From Halonotius terrestris (GTDB lineage: Archaea; Halobacteriota; Halobacteria; Halobacteriales; Haloferacaceae), in assembly GCF_006861665.1 (NCBI RefSeq), contig NZ_RKLU01000008.1:3981-44787 (forward strand): a DNA stretch of 40,807 nt, given 5' to 3'. Made by a program: the position numbers and the translations under genes. The notes under the pieces were generated by a model, which saw only the letters and a list, made by a program, of their open reading frames with translations, was not told where the DNA came from and made no database searches. Positions 35,318 through 40,807 of the stretch are shown in pieces. How positions within the stretch are numbered: the stretch's first letter is position 1; the number at the start of each line of letters is the position of its first letter.

Positions 35318-36058
35318 TTAAAGAAGGCCGATCTCGCCCAGATACAGCCCTGCAAACAGTGTCGCATTGTAGCTGCCGTGAATCACTGCCGGAACAACGA
35401 TGTTGTCGGTCTTGACATACAGATATCCCAGCAGGACACCGAGAACTCCCGCCAGCAACGCATACGAGAGCTGGGCTCCGAACCCACCAGTTACTGCGGG
35501 AACATGAGACAATCCGAACAGGACTGTTGCCGCGATAATCGCGAGCCACTGTCCCCACGACTCGCTGAGTCGACCCTGCACGGCTCCCCGAAACAACAGC
35601 TCCTCGCCCGGACCGACAAACAGCAGTGAGACCGGTATCATAGCCAAGTAGTAGAGCGGATAGCCGACGCCAGTCAGCACTGCCTGATTGGCACCCGGCG
35701 CGACGTTTGCCAACTGGAGGAGTTGGTTAATGGCGTACTGGCTACCCAACAGGACGACCGTTCCGCCGACGATGAGCCCAATGGTACGACGACTGGGGAC
35801 CGCGAGCCTCACAAGCCGATCGGTGTCGATGGCTCGTAAATAGAAGGCAACGACGCCTATCACCGTCCCATACTGAATTATCGTCCGGGCAATCTTGGCC
35901 ATGTTGCTGTCGGCCGCAGAGCCAACAACCGCAGCCGTCAGTGGATCAGTGACTGCCACGACGATCCCTGCAATTAGATAGCTGCCGGCGAGTACGAGCA
36001 CCGCCTCACCGACGTGCTGGAGTCGAGTGTCCGTGGTCGGTGCTGCTGATTCCGTCAT
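35318..36058 (-). CDS. CPBP-family intramembrane glutamic endopeptidase
   Basis: 246 residues, about eight membrane helices. The three catalytic motifs are complete: EELLFR (Glu152, Glu153, Arg157), FGLSH (Phe181, His185) and HGSYN (His227, Asn231). It is a second copy related to the gene at 20309, but with higher GC, like its neighbours. It lies between the DyP-like gene and the zinc-finger gene on one strand. Its target, perhaps processing of a cluster component, is unknown. Confidence 0.87.
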   Translation of the reverse strand: MTESAAPTTDTRLQHVGEAVLVLAGSYLIAGIVVAVTDPLTAAVVGSAADSNMAKIARTIIQYGTVIGVVAFYLRAIDTDRLVRLAVPSRRTIGLIVGGTVVLLGSQYAINQLLQLANVAPGANQAVLTGVGYPLYYLAMIPVSLLFVGPGEELLFRGAVQGRLSESWGQWLAIIAATVLFGLSHVPAVTGGFGAQLSYALLAGVLGVLLGYLYVKTDNIVVPAVIHGSYNATLFAGLYLGEIGLL

Positions 36059-36189
36059 TACTGCCTGTTCCTACTGTCGGTCGACTGTTAGGCGCACCGA
36101 TTTGCAGACACCGTAGGCCGGAGAGATATCCCTCAGTAGACGGCTGTGCTGTTATGAGACAGTCGACAACGGTGAGTAGACCAATTTGA

Positions 36190-37461
36190 TCATGCTGGGT
36201 TTGGTGCGGGGAGCGATCTGTACTGGCGAGGTGGGATGAGATAATTGCCGCGACGTTTGACGGTCAAATACTGCAGAATACCGTTATTCGTTCGGGTTCC
36301 AACTGCGGAGTTCTCTGCGACATCGGTTCCATTCATTGCTTGTCTCGTAGCGGCGAAGTCAGCAATTGATTGCTGGAGTGAAACGAAGTGTACACCTGCC
36401 GCATCTCCGTCGGTCGTGTCGAAGTCCCGGCGGAGAATAACGGGTCTCTCACCGTCTTCGGCACGCGCAACTTTCTGTGCATGACCGACCATTCCCGACG
36501 TACGGGCATCCTCCTCCGTGTGTGCAGGACACGACCCAAGCTGGCTATCGTTCCCGAGGTTGTCTCCAGGACCCTCAACGGCGTCTTGTTCTGCATGAGC
36601 TGGACAAAACATTTTACCGACCCGTTGGGAACGACTGTCCTGATCATACCACTGGTCGAGATGAAGACGGATTCGGGAGATATGTTGTGTCGTTCCGTCT
36701 GCAAACGGACCGTCCTGGATCGTCACACGCTCTTCGGGTGCCTGATTCTTTTCGAATCCTGATTTAAATCCCATAAACAGCGGTGCGTCTTCAGGAACGG
36801 GCTCATCATCAGGTATCCCTTGGACATCCTGATTTTCTGCAGGGAGGCCGTCTCCGATAAATCCGGTTCGTCGATCTCGAACCTCAAACACCTCACCAAA
36901 TCCGGTCACTTCGACCTCGTTTACCGTCCCGCGGTTGCCTTTGAGTGCCTCCTCAGCTGCAAGCACAACCTGAGCGTAATCACTTGCGAGATGGACAACG
37001 GCATCCGGGTCATCAGGAGTTGGATCTTCGAACGGTGCAAGTGCCTCTGGGGTCGGTAGGTCGACGCCTCCTGGACCCGAATCGAACGCACGCTCGAAAT
37101 AGTAGGGAGAGTATCCAACCGTGAATAATAGTCCTTGAAACCCACGTTGATAGGCACGTTCGAGAGAGGTAAACGCCGCTTCGACAGTTTCGCGTTCACT
37201 CTCGGTCGGTGTGTCTCCTGTGTAGTCTACATACAGGAGAACGTGGTGGCGTGGCTGTTTGACGTTTCCATGGTCATCGCGCTCAAGAAATTGGTTCCAA
37301 GCATGTTGCCGGGGAGGCAGTGATGAGGGATCGTCAGTTCCTCGCGGGAGATCTGGCGTCTCGGTACGTTCGAGACAAGCAGACAATGCACTTGTCCCGC
37401 CGATGGCTACGGCTACTCGCATAAAGTCTCGTTTCGAAAGCCACCGCTGGGAGTCACTCAT
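36190..37461 (-). CDS. DyP-type peroxidase-like Tat lipoprotein with an altered GXXDG motif
   Basis: 423 residues. The signal has a Lys-Arg Tat-like motif (LSKRDFMRVAVAIGG) and lipobox LSAC (Cys29). The body follows the EfeB/DyP fold: HHVLLYVDYTG, QHISRIRLHLDQWY, ILRRDFDTTDG and GVHFVSLQQSIADF. A candidate proximal haem ligand is His327 (MVGHAQKVARA), and Arg263 or Arg265 fits the distal Arg. The catalytic Asp of GXXDG is replaced: the motif reads GFKSG (Ser234). An Asp does occur in GFIGDG at 200-205, but not at the usual place. It may bind haem without normal peroxidase chemistry. It heads the five-gene row. Confidence 0.75.
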   Translation of the reverse strand: MSDSQRWLSKRDFMRVAVAIGGTSALSACLERTETPDLPRGTDDPSSLPPRQHAWNQFLERDDHGNVKQPRHHVLLYVDYTGDTPTESERETVEAAFTSLERAYQRGFQGLLFTVGYSPYYFERAFDSGPGGVDLPTPEALAPFEDPTPDDPDAVVHLASDYAQVVLAAEEALKGNRGTVNEVEVTGFGEVFEVRDRRTGFIGDGLPAENQDVQGIPDDEPVPEDAPLFMGFKSGFEKNQAPEERVTIQDGPFADGTTQHISRIRLHLDQWYDQDSRSQRVGKMFCPAHAEQDAVEGPGDNLGNDSQLGSCPAHTEEDARTSGMVGHAQKVARAEDGERPVILRRDFDTTDGDAAGVHFVSLQQSIADFAATRQAMNGTDVAENSAVGTRTNNGILQYLTVKRRGNYLIPPRQYRSLPAPNPA

Positions 37462-37600
37462 TGTTTCGTCGTTGGGGTTGGTTCTGAAAATAGGTTCTGG
37501 TCAGTGCAGTGAGCATCAGCACCGTAGTTCGATAAGTTATTAACTCAATTCGATTTTGATAATAAGGACTACCAAGAGATGGCCGATATATAGCAGTCAA

Positions 37601-37611
37601 TTTAATAAATA
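37601..37611 (+). promoter_or_regulatory. TATA box of the zinc/cadmium ATPase gene
   Basis: TTTAATAAATA lies 21-31 nt before the ATG at 37632, fitting a leaderless transcript. Confidence 0.5.
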
Positions 37612-37631
37612 CTCGTCTCTACTCTCCGATA

Positions 37632-40073
37632 ATGAGCGACCAAGCAGATTCACCACCACCAGATATCGAGGACACATCGAACGAATCGACTAACGGACAC
37701 GATCACTCGCACGACCACAATCACGATCATCCTGATGGACACAAGGACACCCAGTCACAGACCGAGATAAACGGACACAGCGTTACCTTCGACGTCCCTG
37801 AGATGGACTGCCCTTCGTGTGCGGGGAAAGTTGAAAAAAGCATACAGTCCGTTGACGGCATAGAGTCGTTCGATACACGTCCAACATCAGGAACGGTAGT
37901 TGTCGCATACGATAGCTCCCGTAGTGACTCCAGTTCGTTCGTCCGTGCCATCGAGAGTGCTGGCTACGAAGTTACTGGCTCCTCGGCAGCGGATGATCTC
38001 GACTCACCGACTGAGGGAGACACTGACGACCGGTCGAGTGTCTGGCGGAGCCTCCGAGCAAAGAAGACCGCGGTGAGCGGTGTGTTTCTGGGCCTTGGTC
38101 TCCTTGTTGAGTGGGCACTAACAGGCCTCAACGGTGAGGTTGCGAATGTGCTTGGCGTGATATTTTCGCTCTCTGAGGTGTTTTTCCTTGCAGGAATTGG
38201 TTTCGGCGGACAAGAGATCGTCCGAAACGGCTACTACTCGGCTCGAAACCGCAACCTCGACATCGATTTCCTGATGAGTGTCGCAATTATCAGTGCCATC
38301 GTTGCAAGCCTACTCTCGCCTGCAACGAGTCTCTACTTCGAGGCTGCGACACTGGCGTTCCTCTTTAGCATCTCTGAACTACTCGAACGGTATTCGATGG
38401 ACCGGACGCGGAATTCACTCCGGGAACTCATGGATCTCTCGCCGGATGAGGCGACCGTGAAACGGGACGGTGAGGAGGTCACGATTCCAGTCGACGAGGT
38501 ATCGGTCGGCGACATCGTTGTCGTCCGGCCCGGGGAGAAAATTCCGATGGACGGCGAGGTTCGGGAGGGCGAAACCGCTGTTAACGAAGCCCCCATCACT
38601 GGCGAATCGGTTCCGATTGACAAAATTCCAGGCGACGAGGTGTTTGCTGGGACGATCAACGAAACGGGCTATCTCGAAATCGAAGTCACCTCGGAAGCGG
38701 GAGACAACACGCTGTCTCGGATCGTCGACCTCGTGGAAGATGCCCAGTCGAACAAGACCGAACGCGAACAGTTCGTCGAGCGATTCGCTGACATCTATAC
38801 GCCGGTAATGGTCGCTGTTGCGATTCTCGTCGCAGTTGTTCCACCACTGGTCTTCAGTGCGAATTGGACCCAGTGGTTCGTCTACGGGATCACGATGCTC
38901 GTGCTCGCGTGTCCCTGTGCGTTCGTCATTTCGACACCCGTCTCTGTCGTCTCAGGGATCACAAGCGCTGCAAAAAACGGCGTGCTCATCAAGGGTGGAA
39001 ATTACCTTGAGGCGATGGGTGATGTCGAGGCAATTGCCGTCGACAAGACTGGAACACTGACGAAGGGTGAGCTGACGGTCACCGACATCATCCCGCTAAA
39101 TGGTCACAGTGAGGAGGATGTCCTCCAGTGCGCTCGCGGGCTTGAAACGCGAAGTGAACATCCTATCGGTGAAGCGATCGTCGCCCATGCCGAGGGGAAA
39201 AACGTTCCCAGTCGTGAGGTGACCGACTTCGAGAGCCGAACCGGGAAGGGAGTGCAGGCGACCCTAGACGGTATTCCACACTATGCGGGTAAGCTTGGGT
39301 TCTTCGACGACCTCGGGTTCGATCTCGAACACGCCCATGTCGTTGGCCCGCAAAACGAACTCAGCAGTGAGGTTCGTGAGTTGTGTGATCGTCAGGGCTG
39401 TTTAAACCTCGTCGAAGATACCGTTCCACGGTTAGAAAACGAGGGGAAGACGGTTGTCCTCGTTGGAACCGAAGACGAAATCGAGGGGATCATCGCTGTT
39501 GCTGATGATATCCGTCCTGATGCAAAACAGACCGTCGACCGGCTGCAGGATCTCGGCGTGGAAGTCGTGATGCTCACCGGCGACAACAAACGGACTGCCC
39601 GTGCTATCGCCGACGAGGTCGGTGTCGAGGATTTCCGGGCAGAGCTCCTCCCGGAAGACAAGGTCAATGCTGTTGAGGAACTCCTTGAATCGTATGACGG
39701 TGTGGCGATGGTTGGAGATGGGATAAACGATGCCCCGGCACTTGCCACCGCGACAGTCGGTATTGCGATGGGTGCTGCCGGAACGGATACAGCTCTGGAG
39801 ACTGCCGATATTGCCCTCATGGGAGACGACCTCTCCAAACTGCCATACCTCTATGAGCTGTCACACGATGCCAACAGTGTCATTCGACAGAATATCTGGG
39901 CCAGTCTCGGCGTCAAAGCCCTGCTCGCGGTTGGAGTTCCGCTCGGATACGTAAGCGTCGCACTCGCGGTATTGATCGGCGATGCAGGAATGACTGTTGG
40001 TGTGACAGGCAACGCAATGCGGCTCTCACGCATACGACCGGATCGATCACAAGATAATGATATCAAGGATTAG
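37632..40073 (+). CDS. zntA: P1B-2-type Zn/Cd/Pb-translocating P-type ATPase
   Basis: 813 residues. An N-terminal His/Asp run (HDHSHDHNHDHPDGH) is followed by one HMA domain with MDCPSCA (Cys60, Cys63). The membrane site is CPC (427-429) in ACPCAFVISTPVSVVSGITS; phosphorylated Asp471 is in DKTGTLTKG; TGES and GDGINDAP are present. The last two helices have the P1B-2 signature: Lys in NIWASLGVKALLAVG and the Asp-Gly-type DAG in LIGDAGMTVGVTGNAMRL, which set Zn, Cd and Pb specificity rather than Cu. It exports these ions across the cytoplasmic membrane. A small membrane protein follows eight bases after the stop. Confidence 0.9.
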   Translation: MSDQADSPPPDIEDTSNESTNGHDHSHDHNHDHPDGHKDTQSQTEINGHSVTFDVPEMDCPSCAGKVEKSIQSVDGIESFDTRPTSGTVVVAYDSSRSDSSSFVRAIESAGYEVTGSSAADDLDSPTEGDTDDRSSVWRSLRAKKTAVSGVFLGLGLLVEWALTGLNGEVANVLGVIFSLSEVFFLAGIGFGGQEIVRNGYYSARNRNLDIDFLMSVAIISAIVASLLSPATSLYFEAATLAFLFSISELLERYSMDRTRNSLRELMDLSPDEATVKRDGEEVTIPVDEVSVGDIVVVRPGEKIPMDGEVREGETAVNEAPITGESVPIDKIPGDEVFAGTINETGYLEIEVTSEAGDNTLSRIVDLVEDAQSNKTEREQFVERFADIYTPVMVAVAILVAVVPPLVFSANWTQWFVYGITMLVLACPCAFVISTPVSVVSGITSAAKNGVLIKGGNYLEAMGDVEAIAVDKTGTLTKGELTVTDIIPLNGHSEEDVLQCARGLETRSEHPIGEAIVAHAEGKNVPSREVTDFESRTGKGVQATLDGIPHYAGKLGFFDDLGFDLEHAHVVGPQNELSSEVRELCDRQGCLNLVEDTVPRLENEGKTVVLVGTEDEIEGIIAVADDIRPDAKQTVDRLQDLGVEVVMLTGDNKRTARAIADEVGVEDFRAELLPEDKVNAVEELLESYDGVAMVGDGINDAPALATATVGIAMGAAGTDTALETADIALMGDDLSKLPYLYELSHDANSVIRQNIWASLGVKALLAVGVPLGYVSVALAVLIGDAGMTVGVTGNAMRLSRIRPDRSQDNDIKD

Positions 40074-40081
40074 TAATACAA

Positions 40082-40363
40082 ATGAATGAGCTATTCACCG
40101 GAAAACGGCGGTATGCTGTACTGTTAGTAGTCGTATTTGTCCTCACAGGAATTGTAGAGAACTATCTGGTCTCGATAGGATATGGAACGCTTGCAACGAT
40201 AGTGTTTATACTCGGATATGGTCACGTCGTTATCGGTGCGTGGTATATTTGGTTACGTCCGCTCGAAATGACGGGTCCCGTTGGAGATGCAGGAAACATC
40301 TGGGATTCCGATGATGACTCGGATAATCAGCCGGAGAAGACACCGACATCAACTGAAGAGTAA
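40082..40363 (+). CDS. Small membrane protein coupled to the Zn/Cd ATPase
   Basis: 93 residues, starting eight bases after the ATPase stop codon, so it is likely on the same transcript. Two membrane helices (about 11-30 and 36-58, LATIVFILGYGHVVIGAWY) are followed by an acidic, Asp/Ser-rich tail. No family is recognised. It could support the pump or be unrelated. Confidence 0.6.
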   Translation: MNELFTGKRRYAVLLVVVFVLTGIVENYLVSIGYGTLATIVFILGYGHVVIGAWYIWLRPLEMTGPVGDAGNIWDSDDDSDNQPEKTPTSTEE

Positions 40364-40388
40364 GGCCGGCTTCCCTTGTGTTTTACTG

Positions 40389-40807
40389 ACGCCACTAATC
40401 GGTGCATTCAGTGACCTCAGCCTTTTCGAGATGATGTCCAGCATGACAGCTCTCTACGGCAATATCGCTGATGGGGAATTCGAATATCTCGCTGATGCTG
40501 GTTATGAACTTGCGGCACTCAACTTCCTCAACGGTGGCATCACGACCGTGAACTCGATGGATGCCCGCCCGAAGGGAGGTGCGGAGACATTCGGTGAGGC
40601 AGGGCTACGAGGATTTTTCGGCCCGAGTATCTCTGATCTCTTTTTTGATCTGCCTGTCGATGAGCAGTTCGCTCGGGCTCGCAAATTCATCGAACAGCAT
40701 CACGACACCTATGATGGTCGGATTCGGGCGACGATTTGCCCGCATGATGACTGGTCGTGTACACGTGACCTCTGGAAACGAACCGCTACTCTTGCCAATG
40801 AGTATCC
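40389..40807 (+). pseudogene. Amidohydrolase-family gene, 5'-truncated, running off the window
   Basis: The frame reads TPLIGAFSDLSLFEMM, TALYGNIADGEFEYLADAGY, LNGGITTVNSMDARPKGGAE and ATICPHDDWSCT, a deaminase-like member of the amidohydrolase superfamily (SAH deaminase/chlorohydrolase type). The N-terminal part that precedes TPLIG in this family, with the metal-binding HxH motif, is absent. The frame simply opens out of the stop region of the previous gene, with no start codon until the ATG at 40431. Without HxH the protein should be inactive. The other end lies outside the window, so the extent of damage is not known. Confidence 0.65.

Overview
The window is haloarchaeal (class Halobacteria). 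It carries an archaeal TFIIB gene, leaderless genes with TATA boxes 23-31 nt before the start codon, acidic proteins, secreted lipoproteins with Tat-like signals and a lipobox, a halocyanin, a CtaA-CtaB fusion and haloarchaeal types of insertion sequence. No replication origin, rRNA or tRNA was seen. Many metal-handling genes, several IS elements and several broken genes suggest an accessory region: a plasmid, secondary replicon or genomic island.

Layout. 1-4.4 kb: tail of a UspA protein, a CopB-type (CPH) copper ATPase, a SHOCT membrane protein and a TauE/SafE permease. 4.8-6.4 kb: an IS4-type transposase. 6.6-10.2 kb: an NhaP-type antiporter, a ribbon-helix-helix protein, an ion channel with a TMGNGD filter, and a DUF421 gene that overlaps it and is broken by a one-base frameshift in a T6 run. 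10.4-11.3 kb: a decayed CRISPR-like repeat track next to a TnpB relic. 11.4-15.7 kb: cytochrome bd oxidase cydA-cydB with a coupled small membrane protein and other small membrane ORFs. 15.9-19 kb: an orphan GluTR C-terminal-like domain, then two complete IS elements with defined ends and target duplications (IS701 type, 1285 bp, AGTG; IS4 type, 1402 bp, 12-bp duplication). The second has an amber codon inside its transposase YREK signature.

19-24 kb: small membrane proteins, a CPBP protease, divergent merA and an HxlR regulator around an inverted repeat that brackets a TATA box, and a tfb paralogue. 24.4-28.2 kb: a coupled three-gene operon with two Mrp/NuoL-like proton-channel subunits. 28.2-32.3 kb: a helical protein, halocyanin, an ICMT-like methyltransferase, a small membrane protein and the ctaA-ctaB fusion. 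32.3-37.5 kb: five co-directional genes for a DyP-like lipoprotein, a CPBP protease, a zinc-finger membrane protein, a polytopic membrane protein with paired membrane histidines, and a P19-like lipoprotein. 37.6-40.4 kb: a Zn/Cd/Pb-type P1B ATPase and a small membrane protein. The window ends in an amidohydrolase gene lacking its 5' part.

The shared theme is metal and redox handling at the membrane: Cu and Zn/Cd efflux, Hg(II) reduction, blue copper protein, haem-A precursor synthesis, bd oxidase and ion antiport. The best candidate for an undescribed system is the 32.3-37.5 kb cluster, which resembles EfeUOB or P19/Ftr1 metal uptake in its parts but has an unrelated-looking membrane component and no REXXE permease motif.
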